Source: Jaltomata sinuosa (lineage: Eukaryota; Streptophyta; Magnoliopsida; Solanales; Solanaceae). From it: DNA of 64,000 bases. Numbering within the stretch: the first letter of the stretch is position 1; every line of letters starts with the position of its first letter. The translations under genes and the position numbers were made by a program. Below are positions 12,014 to 22,001 of this stretch, piece after piece. The notes beneath the pieces were generated by a model. It did not search any database. It saw only the letters and a list, made by a program, of their open reading frames with translations, and had not been told where the DNA came from. The DNA is taken from NCBI GenBank assembly GCA_003996215.1, contig QJPP01002923.1, positions 1 to 64,000 on the forward strand. The letters are read 5' to 3'.

Positions 12014-15000
12014 TCAAGTGGAAACTAGATCGGAAGGAAAGATATAAGGGTATTTGGCTTTGATGGCTGATTCTGCTTCCCAAGTAGCTCCCTTAAGAAG
12101 ATGATTTCTCCAAAGAACTTTTACCGAAGTGACTTCTTTGTTTCTCAGCCTTTGAATCTGATGATCAAGGATCTATATGAGAACCTCCTCATAAGTGAGA
12201 CTATCCTTCACACCCACATCCTCCAAAGGAACAATCAAGGTCGGATCACCAACACACTTCTTCAACAAGGAAATATGGAAAACCGGATGAACCGCTTCTA
12301 ATTCTTTTGGCAAATCCAACTCATAAGCAATGCTACCAACTCTCCTCAGAATCTGATAGGGACCAACGAAACGGGGACTAAGCTTCCCTTTCTTGCCAAA
12401 TCTCATCACACCCTTCATGGGTGACACCTTCAGAAAAACCCAATCATTAACTTCAAATTCAATTCCGTTTTCCTCACATCCACATATGATTTTTGTCGAC
12501 TCTAAGCAGTCTTCAACCTCTCCCTAATAAGTTGAACCTTCTTTATGGTCTCATGAACCGAATATTGATGAATCAAGGCTACCTCACCTACCTCAAACCA
12601 ACCAATAGGAGACCTACACCTCTAACCATAAAGTGCCTCATAAGGAGCCATCTGGATGCTAGAATGAAAGATCTTATTGTAGGAAAACTCGATAAGAGGT
12701 AAGTGATCATTCCAATTACCTTTGAAATCGATCACACAAGCTCTCAACATATCCTCCAAAGTCTGAATAGTATGCTCTACCTGGCCATCCGTCTGTGGGT
12801 GAAATTTTTTGCTAAGCTTCACCTGAGTACCAAGACCTCTTTGAAATGATCTCCAAAACTGGGAGGTAAACTGAGTACATCTATCTGAAATGATGGACAA
12901 TGTATTACCATGCAATTAGAATATCTCCTGGATGTAGAGCCTGGCATAATCGTTTGCTGAATCCATAGTCTTAACAGCCAAGAAGTGGGATGACTTAGTC
13001 ATCCGATTGACAATCACCCAAATGGAATCATGTTTCTTTCGAGTATGAGGCAAACCAGTAATGAAGTCCATAATGATCGCTTCCCACTTCCAAGTAGGAA
13101 GGTCAATATCCTGAGTCATACCACCTGGTCGTTGATTCTCTACCTTCACTTGCTGATAGTTGGGACACTTAGACATAAAACCGACTATGTCCCTCTTCAT
13201 ACCATTCCACCAATAGACTTCTCATAGATCATGGTACATCTTGGTGGCACCAGGGTGAATAAAATATCTGGAACTATGAGCCTCAGTCAAAATCTTCTGT
13301 CTCAACACATCTACATATGGCACACACAATCGACCCTGATAACGAAGCACACCATCTCCCCCTTGGGAGAAAACCTCAACTCTTTGTTGATGGACTGCAC
13401 CCTTTAGCTTAAGAAAAATGGGATAAGTTTCTTGCTTTGCCTTCACTTTCGCTACGAAAGATGATTCGAAAACATTCTGAAAAATAACACCACCTTCTGT
13501 TGAGTCCATAAGGAAAACTCCTAACCGAGCAAGTCTATGAACCTCCTTAACCAATTCCTTCTTTCCGTCTTCAACTGAAGACACACTACCCATGGACAAT
13601 CTACTAAGTGCATCCGCTATAACATTTGCCTTGCCGGATGGTAAAGCACACTCATATCATAATCCTTAAGAAGCTCAAGCCATCTCCTTTGATGCAGATT
13701 CAATTCCTTTTTAGTGAACACATATTGAAGACTGTTATGATCGGTGAATATATCCACATGCACACCATACAAGTAGTGTCTCCAAATCTTCAAAGCAAAG
13801 ACCACGACTGCTAACTCAAGATCATGAGTAGGGTAGTTCTTATCATGAGTCTTAAGTTGTCTATAAACATAAGCAATCACTTTACCATGCTGCATCAAAA
13901 CACAACCCAAGCCAATTCTAGAAGCATCACAATATACAACAAAGTCATCCGAACCCTCAGGTAGGGTCAACACTGGTGCTGTGGTCAACCTAGTCTTCAA
14001 TTTCTGAAAGTTCTTCTCACAAAGGTTAAACCACTGAAACTTAACCTTCTTCTGAGTCAATCGAGCTAAAGGGGGAGCAATGGAAGAAAACCCCTCCACA
14101 AACCTCCTGTAGTAACCAGTCAAACCGAAAAAACTCCTTATATCAGACGGGGAAGTGGGTCTAGGCAAGTTCTTCACTACCTCAATCTTTTGAGAATCAA
14201 CTCGAATACCATCTCTAGTCACAATATGACCCTGAAAAGCAACAGACTGCATCCAAAACTCACACATGCTAAACTTAGCAAACAACTGCCGATCCTTGAG
14301 AGTTTGCAACACAACCCTCAAATAATCCGCATGCTCCTTCTCACTCCAAGAGTAGATAAGAATATCATCAATGAAAACAATCACAAATATATCCAAATAC
14401 TGTTTGAACACACGGTTCATCAAATCCATAAAGGTTGCATGATCATTTGTTAGACCAAAAGACATAACCATAAATTCATAAACCGAGTTCTGAAGGCTGT
14501 CTTTGGAATTTCACACTCTCTAACATGCTGCTGATGATAACCGAATCTAAGGTCAATCTTGGAGAAGAAACTAGCACCTTGAAATTGATCGAATAGGTCA
14601 TCAATCCTAGGAATGGGATCCTTATTCTTAATTGTGACCTTGTTCAACTAATGATAGTCAATACACATCCTAAGGGAACCATCCTCTTCCGCACAAATAA
14701 AACTGGGGCACCCCATGGAGAAATGCTAGGCCTGATGAAACCCTTATCAAGAAGATCCTTCAACTGATCCTTTAACTCTTTAAGTTCCACGGGAGAGATT
14801 CTATAGGGAGGAATAGAGATGGGATTCGTATCTGGAAGATGATCTATCCTAAAGTCAATCTTCCACTCGGGAGGGACTCTGGGCAAATCTTTGGGAAACA
14901 CTTATGAGAACTTATTCACAAGTCGAATGGAATGAAGGGATGGGTTTCCAGACTCTGTGTCCATAACCTGAACTATATGATAAGCATAACCCTTAGAAAT

Positions 15001-15260
15001 CATTTTCCTAGCCTTAAGATAAGATATGAAATGACCCTTCGAGGATGGAGGACTACCCTGCCACTCTATGACAGGCTCATTTGGAAACTTGAAACTGACG
15101 ACTCGAGTATGACAATTAACCAAGGCATAACAAGTATACAACCAATCTATACCAAGAATAACATCAAAATCAGTCTTCTCCAACTCTACTAGATCCGATA
15201 AAGTGACTCTATGAATGATTGAGATAGGGCAATTTCAGTAGATTCATTTAGCTAGGACTG
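12014..15260 (-). pseudogene. E4: pol polyprotein (PR end, RT, RNase H, integrase, chromodomain)
   Basis: Minus-strand order: protease tail (FDVILGIDWLY, about 15160), RT (PPYRISPVELKELKDQL; GFIRPSISPWGAPVLFV; catalytic VIVFIDDILIYS near 14360), RNase H (VVYCDASRIGLG, DLELAVVVFALKIWRHYLYG, IFTDHNSLQYV give Asp-Glu-Asp), integrase zinc region (HPGATKMYHDL...KCPNYQQVK, where the second Cys is Tyr), integrase core (IIMDF, ISDRCTQF, E in QTLEDMLRA), then a chromodomain (IQRLRNKEVTSVKVLWRN, GATWEAE) ending at a TGA at 12014. The reading frame shifts near 14690, 14500, 13610 and 12500, and stops occur (for example at 14902, 12916, 12622). This is the best preserved pol in the window, but it cannot make a full polyprotein. 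It starts abruptly at 15260, where E5 abuts. Confidence 0.9.
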
Positions 15261-16588
15261 TGTCATGCCCCAAACCATGGGAGGCATGACCGACACCCGG
15301 AGCCCCAAAAGGCCGAGGGTGTCAAAATAGAGTGTATCTCTATTGAACCTGCTAAGGTCTGAGACCGACAAGGTCTCTAAGAATAGCAATTTGAAACACT
15401 AAAAGCTCAATAGTAGGTAAACAACTCAAGGCCGACAAGGCTATTATCATAGTAGATAGCTAATAACAAGGCCGACAAGGCCATACCCAACACTGATGTA
15501 CATATACACATCTACAAGCCTCTAGGAGTAAGTAAAATATCTCATATCCAAGACAGGGCCCTGGACTACCCATAAGCTGTACATATACATAACCTGGTAA
15601 AAATATAAGCTAGACCTCTGACTCGTCAGCTCCAGGAAGAATGGATATTACCAAAATGGCTGAACTCTGCAACTCCTACTGAAGAGGTCTATTTGGGTTT
15701 CTATCTGGACCTGCAGGCATGAATGCAGTGCCCCCAGGCAATGGGGACGTCAGTACGACAATAATGTACTGGCATGTAAGGTAGAAACATAAAAGCAAGT
15801 CACAAGTAGTAAATCTGAAAAAGATATAATATGAAACTTGTAAGTTGTAATTGGTAAGACTCGTTAAGCTCTTTCTCCTTTATTCTTTTTAGAATACAAC
15901 ACATGCATTAACTCACACCGCAACTCACTCTTTATAACCCACGCTGAACCACAATAGTGCCTCGGTGCACCTTATATATAATAGCCTCAATATGGCAGTA
16001 GCGCCTCGGCGCACACTATGTATATAATGGCCTCAATATGGCAGTAGCACCTCGGTGCACACTATGTATATAATGGCCTCAATATGGTAGTAGAACCTCA
16101 GTGCACACTATGTATATAATAGCCTCAATATGGCAGTAGCACCTCGGTGCACACTAACACGCAAACCACGCATAATAAGTGTATTACTAGATTGACCTTC
16201 AAAGCTATTCTTGTTATTTATGAAGGTTCATTTAGATAACTTATTTAGCCTTGGCTTACTAGGTGTTGGACTCAACATACCAAACACATATAAATGGGGA
16301 TTTGACTTGCTAACTTTCCTTGTATACTTTCTAAAGCTTGATTAGGGATCACAATACAAAGAAGAAACTTGACAAAAGGATAACTTAAATTTCGTGCAAA
16401 AAGAATCAGATTTTTATAAGAAGGCGACTTGAATCACCATAATGTATAACTTAGTTCCTTAAGACTTGTTGAGTTACCAAATCAGCTCTCTTACAACAGA
16501 ATACTCAAATTCCTTCTTTCGGAGATTTAGAGTTCTATTTCTAGATTCATGCAAATAAGGAATAAAGAAGCCTTAACATACCTCGTTC
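15261..16588 (-). mobile_element. E5: LTR fragment of another family inside E4
   Basis: It starts on the plus strand with TGTCATGCCCCAAACC, the complement of a GGGGCATGACA LTR end, and the body has LTR-like phrases (ACGTCAGTACGACAATAATGTACTGGCATG near 15746-15776) but no coding capacity. On the right it fuses at about 16588 with E4 gag in the middle of the LRQGSMTIQ segment. E4 lacks the end of gag and the start of PR between these points. So this is a minus-oriented LTR whose own 5' end and flanking E4 sequence were deleted together. No TSD is found. Confidence 0.6.
15946..16157. repeat. 46-bp tandem repeat array
   Basis: About 4.6 copies of a 44-46 bp unit (CCTCGGTGCACACTATGTAT then ATAATGGCCTCAATATGGCAGTAGCA), with unit starts at 15960, 16004, 16050, 16096 and 16142. 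The copies differ by a few substitutions. It lies within the E5 LTR fragment. Confidence 0.92.
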
Positions 16589-17095
16589 CTGAATAGTCAT
16601 GGATCCCTGTCTCAAGTTCAAAAACTCCTCAGCCTTAACTTTTCTTAACTCCCTTAGGAAGAACCGGTCAAGAAAAGCCCTCTCGAAACACTCCCAAGTC
16701 ATAGGGACCATGTTCTTAGCCCTAGCTTCCTTCTATTGTGTGAACCAGATATGAGCTACCTCTTTGAAATGATAGGATGCTAGATCGACACTATCAACGC
16801 CTCCCAATTACATCACATCAAATACCTTCTTCACTTCATTAATAAAATTTAGTGGATCCTCATTCACCTTCAAACCCTAGAACTTTGGTGGATTCATATG
16901 TATAAAATCGTGAACTTGGGCCGCTACCCCACCATGAGGGTAGACGGGGATAGTAGCCTATTGGTTGGCCTGAGTGGCCATGGCCTAGGCTAGAATATGG
17001 ATGGAATTCCTGAACTCCTCATTCGTGACCTGAGGGGCTGGAACTGGAGGAGCAGCATTCCGAGTGGCTCGGTGAGGCATAGCACATCGAGGTAT
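16588..17095 (-). pseudogene. E4: gag N-terminal half, start codon lost
   Basis: Minus-strand translation gives PRCAMPHRATRNAAPPV, VTNEEFRNSIHILA, VHDFIHMNPPKF, MTWECFERAFLDRFF and LRQGSMTIQ, matching gag of E9 (53572-54663) residue for residue in order. The initiator is ATA (17093-17095) where E9 has ATG. At least five in-frame stops are present, at codons 37, 46 and 73 and at two later points; the codon 73 stop (16877-16879) is shared with E9. The coding sequence ends at about 16588 where E5 begins; the zinc knuckle part is missing. Confidence 0.85.
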
Positions 17096-17287
17096 AATCT
17101 GAAATGTATAAGGAAAGGATTAGAGGGATACTAGAGTTAAACTATACTTCACAATATGATCATGAAAGAAGTGGAGTTTTTCAGAGATATCTCATATCTT
17201 CTCTTTCATAAGTATGGTGCATTTCACACACATGAAAGAGACTCTACTCGATGTGGCTTTCAAACATCCTAGGACTCTTGAAACTGA

Positions 17288-17300
17288 GGCTCTGATACCA
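17288..17300 (-). other. E4: primer binding site (initiator tRNA-Met type)
   Basis: Minus-strand TGGTATCAGAGCC, 4 bases inside the 5' LTR end, complementary to the 3' end of plant initiator tRNA-Met, as usual for chromoviruses. Confidence 0.85.
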
Positions 17301-17304
17301 AGTT

Positions 17305-19405
17305 TGTCATGCCCCGAGGATACCCCTAGACGTAACATAGGACCTGGGACCACAAGTGACCCAAGCTAACCCTTGGTCATAGCATAACTCATGTATATCA
17401 AATAAGCATAGCGAAAGCATAATAGAAACTAGATAACTCAATCAATAAAATAACAATAAAGATGAACATGATTCGAAAAAAACCTGAACACTGTCTATGT
17501 TTGAAAACCTTCTAAACTGTCAAATAGAGTTGATGGGACAAGACCCCCAACTAACTCAAAAATCTGAAGAAAGATAGACAACATAACTAGGGTAATACTA
17601 GTCTTCGAAGAATGAGGACTCACCAACAAAATCTGGATGTCTGGCTTTGTCTAGCGACGAGCCTGATGAGGAGTACTTGAATCTACATCACGAAGAGGAT
17701 GCAACGCATTATATGCATTAGTACTATAGGATATACTAAATATGTGAGATAAACAGGAATCTGAGATAAACATGCTAAATAAACTTGTAAAGCTGAAATC
17801 ATGCTATAAGTGTAAAACTGAAATGCAAGAGACTCAATGCAATGCCAAAGAAAGATATACAAAATATCCTAAGTAATCATAATAGTTCTGAAGTCTGAAG
17901 GCAAAGAGTCAATGCATTTTAAAACCTGATATTGTTTCTGTGGGTAGTTCTCTAACTTACATAGAGCATGTGAGCTACATGAAATCCGATGTATACGCCC
18001 AATCAAAAGTACCCAATATACCTTGCTAGGGTATAAAGGCATGACTGTGGCGTGATCACTAAATCTGATGCCCAACTGAGGGGACTTAGAACCTATGGGG
18101 GCACATAGTTCTAGGACTAAGGGTACTCTCACCCTGTCCAACTCTGTGCTAAATACTACTCCCAAAATAATATGTATAGCTCATATAATATTGATGTATA
18201 TCTGGATGCAGAACTGATCATAACTAATGACTATCTAATGTCAAATCTGTTCATAAAGCATAAACACATATCTGATGTCATACAAATTCATATCATGAGT
18301 TTTAAAGCTTTGAAAAACCATAATTCAAGATATACTTCCTTTTTAAAATCATAGCTTGAAGAATTAGTCATGAAATTTCATGAAAACTAAGGTCATGCTA
18401 TCTAAACATACCAATTTTACTTGAAGACATGCAATTCAAAGAAATCATGCTAAAATTAATACTTAACATATGGGCTTTTTAAAACACTTATAAAACTTCA
18501 ATTAAAGCATGGGTAATAGATGAGAAATCATGAATTGAGGCTTTAAAACAAAACCCATAACTTTTCCCTAATTTGGGTAAGAAACCCTAATTTCATAAAT
18601 TGCTAAATCAAAGTAAAGATTTGGGGATTTGGGCTTAAGGGTGAGAGGAAACCTTTAATGAATACCCACATACCTTGATTGAAGCTAACCCAACTGAAAT
18701 TGAAAAGAAAAGGAGACTTGAACTTGGAGCTTGAGGCTTGGAGCTTGAAGGAGTTCTTTTCCCAATTTGGTAGATAAATGAGGTAATGAGAAGGGACATA
18801 GGCTAATAGGTTTAGAAATCATGCTAAGAATGGAAAAAAAACCTCACTTAGGAGTTAAAAGGGTAGGTAATAACTGAAATACCCCTGGGACTTAATTAAG
18901 AAAAAGCTAGAATAATTCAACTTGCAGGAATCACGGATGGATTCCACGAGTCATAGACAAAACCAAGGCTCGTGGTTCCTGGCCACAGAGTCAGGCTACA
19001 GAAGGCAAACCACGAGTCAACAGGATGACTCATCAACTGGACTATGACTCGTGGGCCGTAGTTCTAGGCTCAATATTCAAGCTGCAGATGAGGAACTACG
19101 AGTCAACAATACAGGCCATAGAATGCACTACGGTTCGTAGACCTGAGTCGTAGTTCCTGGGGAAAGTACTGATCTCTTGTTTAGGTTTCATGAGTTGACA
19201 GTACGGTCTGTTGTCTAAACTATGGTCCGTAGAATTAACCCGTGGTTCTTATACCAGAAGTTAAACTGCAGGAGTCAAACCACGGTTCCATTTCATGACT
19301 CGTGGTTCTAACCATGGTCCGTGGTTTGGACCCATAATTCCTGGAAACATGAAATTTTTTAGAGGTTTAAACTTAGAAAGCTGGTTCAATTTCTGGGGTG
19401 TTACA
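17305..19405 (-). repeat. E4: 5' LTR (about 2.1 kb)
   Basis: Minus strand TGTAACACCCCAGAAATTG (19405) to GGGGCATGACA (17305). It is homologous along its length to the E9 5' LTR (51293-53363). The first about 500 bases (18930-19400) hold many copies of the words CCACGAGTC, GACTCGTGG and CCGTGGT, a self-complementary motif cluster. No gene is present; the frame at 17869-18165 has no recognisable product. Confidence 0.9.
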
Positions 19406-19431
19406 GAATAGTAGGCCTCGGCCAATTACGA
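19406..19431 (-). pseudogene. E3: 25-base RT remnant right of E4
   Basis: AGTAGGCCTCGGCCAATTACG matches the RT segment at 40449-40470 (AGTGGGCCTCAGCCAATTACG) and continues the RT read at 11600-11694. It shows that E4 landed in RT of the second E3 copy. It joins LTR sequence at a shared CGA(T). Confidence 0.75.
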
Positions 19432-20178
19432 TGGAATGTTGACCTAAGTCAACACTTGCAAATTCTAACCAAACACCCAAAATGAGCCTGACTCACCTAG
19501 GACCCGAACCAACAACCTACCTAACCCAAACTCAACATTTTGGAGCTAATGGAACTATCGAATTTTGAATCTGACGCTCTCATCAAAAGTTGACCAAAGT
19601 CAAACTTCTAACTCCAACTGGCCTAAAATCTCAAATAATGAGATAAAATTATACCGGAAGTTCTTAAGCCTCGACTAAAGGTCCAACTTCACCAAAATCC
19701 ATGTTCCAAAGCTAAAAGAACTGTTGAAATTTGATTCTAAGCATGCAAGCTATGATTGTTAACTAAAGTCAGCCTTACTATCAACTACAGAAGAATGAGG
19801 TTCGAGTTGATGAACAGGAGAAGGCCGCAATACATCTCCATCATCATTCTCCCCCGGGGATGATTAATTAGGTTAAGGAAAATATAATGCGACTCTATTA
19901 AAGAGAGCATTAAGGATACATCGACTCTCTTGGATTTCACGCCATAACATATATATACCCGTACTGAGCATATCCAAGAAAGACACAAGTGGTTGCCTTG
20001 GAATTTGATTTTCTAAGTTAAAGTTCTAAAACAGGGAAGTGGTCATAACGACCTAACGAATGATCATGGCACTATACTACCAGTCCCTGCAGGTTATAAA
20101 TTGCTTGGGGCCACTACAAGAATTCTCTAATAGTACAAAGAAAGCAATAATGCGGGAATAACCAAAATGGTCATTACA
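19430..20178 (-). repeat. E3: truncated middle LTR
   Basis: On the minus strand it starts TGTAATGACCATTTTGG (20178), is preceded by the same pre-LTR tail as at 9530, and matches the first about 0.5 kb of both outer E3 LTRs. It stops at GGAATGTTGAC, joined to RT (19431) at a 3-4 base microhomology (CGAT). It contains an extra block at 19772-20001. Confidence 0.8.
19772..20001. other. About 230-bp extra block in the middle LTR
   Basis: The two outer LTRs read AAAGTCAATGATTTCCTAAG here (9352-9371, 46694-46713). The middle LTR has about 230 bp between AAAGTCA and GATTTTCTAAG. The block starts GCCTTAC and ends GCCTTGG, so a GCCTT direct repeat is near both ends. I recognise neither coding sequence nor LTR, TIR or poly-A features in it. 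It may be a small insertion or filler DNA. Confidence 0.5.
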
Positions 20179-20494
20179 TCATCCACTACTGAAAAGGACT
20201 TTCATCTGTGAAAGTCAAGAAGAAGGGAGTACTTGAAGGCTTAAACAACTATGAATATTGAGCCCGCATCTCTATCTCGGTCTCCCAGGTAGCCTCCTTA
20301 ACCGGATGGTGCCTCTACTAAACCTTAACCATAAAAATCTCTCTAGACCTCAATCTCCTGGCATCTATGGCTAGAATATCTATCGGCTCCTTAACAAAGG
20401 TCAAACTCTCATCCAACTGCACTATATCCCACTATAACACATGTGACTCATCCGGGACATACCGCCTCAACATCAATATATGGAAGACTGGTTG
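20179..20494 (-). pseudogene. E3: end of pol (chromodomain tail) of the full copy
   Basis: The minus strand is closely similar to 9530-9880: the segment rich in ACTAAACCTTAACC/CGGATGGTGCC on the plus strand encodes the chromodomain equivalent (a WRH-P-VKEATWE-like stretch read across defects), then a stop and the pre-LTR tail GAAAGTCC...CAGTAGTGGATGA. It is cut at 20494 by E6 and resumes at 30421. Confidence 0.7.
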
Positions 20495-20499
20495 CATAG
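20495..20499. repeat. Target site duplication of E6, left copy (CATAG)
   Basis: CATAG at 20495-20499 is repeated exactly at 30421-30425, and E3 sequence continues across the two points (TGGAAGACTGGTTGCATAG then CTGAAAAC), as in the uninterrupted copy at 9834-9857. Confidence 0.9.
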
Positions 20500-21984
20500 T
20501 GATAAATTCTTAAACGTACTCTCCAATTAGGAGGTATCGGTGATCGTCAAGCAAAGCCCATTTATAAGTACCCAATGGACGTTGGGGTCGTACCCACAGA
20601 GACTTATTGATAGCATAATGATGATTGTAATGAAATGACTTTACTAAGAGAGTAAATGTTTGAAAACATGAAAGTAAAAGATTCGGGGGAATTTGGATTC
20701 TGTCACAATAATCTCAATTCAAGTAAGATGGTAAAGTAAAACGGGTATACATATGAGAGTAGGTGACTAGAGATATGCGTCAATGGGGCTCTAGTGTGGG
20801 ATAGGGTGATTGCCTATTCACACAAATTCTTGATCATTGACATAGGTAGCCTTAGTTATGGCTATGGTTGTTCATCTCTTGATCAACAACCATGTATTCG
20901 ACATTCTCGATTAAAACACTATCGATTTAACAACAAACAACCAAGCTAAATCTTACGGAGGTCATACTATTTCTAGCTTAGACCCTTAAATGGGTGATTC
21001 TGTCGATATGAGCTATTTCTAGCCTGAATCTAAATGGAAGCCCAAGTTCCCACTAGTAATTTCACATCTGAAGCTATGGAATTCTCTTTCAAGCAACAAA
21101 ATAACCAAGTAATAAAAATCAATGTTTGCAACCACTAATTTTAGGATTAAAACTTTGTGAAACTACTAGACCCATGTCAAATAAGAAATTATAAGCGAGA
21201 ATTAGCAACACCTACACCCATTTGTCAAGAACCCATTATCAACACATCCCTAGACAATGAAATTAGCAACTCATACTAAAGGAAGGAGATATAAAAAGTG
21301 GGTAAGTCAAATTCCTCTTTATTCAAGTGTAATTTCAATATCTAAGCTCAGTTTTGTACACAAATGGTGAACTAAGAATTGGAAGAGAGAATTGATTGAA
21401 ACCCTCTTCATATTCTTAGAGAGGAAACATGTTCTCAAAGATAAAATTACTCAAGATTATTCAGAGCTTAAGAATTTTGTTTACAATTGTGCCTAAAATG
21501 GGTTTAAATACTTTCCCAAAACATCACCAAATTTCTGAACAAAAATACCCTTCGAGTAATGTGCGGCGCGATGTGCACGTCGCACACCCTCTTTAGTTGA
21601 ACCAATGACTTTAGCTGATTTAGGAGATATCATGTGAAGGAGGTGCAGTTCACACTATGTGTTCTGCGCGTTGCACAGTGACCGCACCTTGTAACAAATT
21701 CTTCAGTCGATGCAAGGCTCCATATAGTGAGAGGTGAGAAATGCACCAAGGCTTGTACATGTCGCACAAGTGCCGCATCGCAAGGCAGAATCTCCATCTT
21801 TTTCGATCACTTCACACTTCACTCATTTTAAGCTCTTTTTGGGTCCATTTCCTTATTTTTCATCATTGATCACAAGTACCTGCATAGACATTAATAAAGG
21901 CCATAAGAACCTCTAAATCTATTAAAAACATAGCAATAATTCTTGGATAAAGGCTCAATATGTTGGTAGATTACTGACTTACCA
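20500..21984 (-). repeat. E6: 3' LTR
   Basis: It is collinear with 28929-30420. The minus-strand start is TTGGTAAGTCAG rather than TTTGATAAGTCAG (the first bases have mutated), and the end is TTTATCA at 20500. It contains a TATTTAAA box (21503-21510) next to a cluster of GCGATGTGC words (21555-21780). No gene. Confidence 0.9.
21503..21780 (-). promoter_or_regulatory. E6 3' LTR: GTGCGATGTGC cluster and TATA box
   Basis: The minus-strand TATTTAAA (21503-21510) follows directly a GC-rich stretch with repeated near-palindromes such as GTGCGACGTGCACATCGCGC. The sister LTR has TATTTAAA at 29918-29925 next to the same cluster (29975-30190). This is a likely U3 promoter. Confidence 0.5.
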
Positions 21985-22001
21985 AACCCCCAAACTTGAA
22001 C
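21985..22001 (-). other. E6: polypurine tract
   Basis: Minus-strand TTCAAGTTTGGGGGTTT directly before the LTR start. The identical tract precedes the 3' LTR of E7 (31868-31884). Confidence 0.75.

Larger units (their letters stand above)
11695..19405 (-). mobile_element. E4: chromovirus (gypsy) inserted in the E3 RT
   Basis: Minus-strand order: 5' LTR 17305-19405, PBS, gag, pol with chromodomain, PPT, and a 3' LTR cut down to about 84 bases. Both outer ends abut E3 RT sequence (left ...GCAAACCTCT, right AGTAGGCCTCGG...), which in other copies (40430-40480) is continuous. The TSD was lost with the end of the 3' LTR. E4, E9, E12 and E13 share LTR sequence. The family is Tekay-like by chromodomain, gag type and initiator tRNA-Met primer site. 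Confidence 0.85.

Noticed and set aside
15946..16157. CRISPR-like array
   Set aside because: Direct repeats without unique spacers, in a plant LTR; an ordinary minisatellite.
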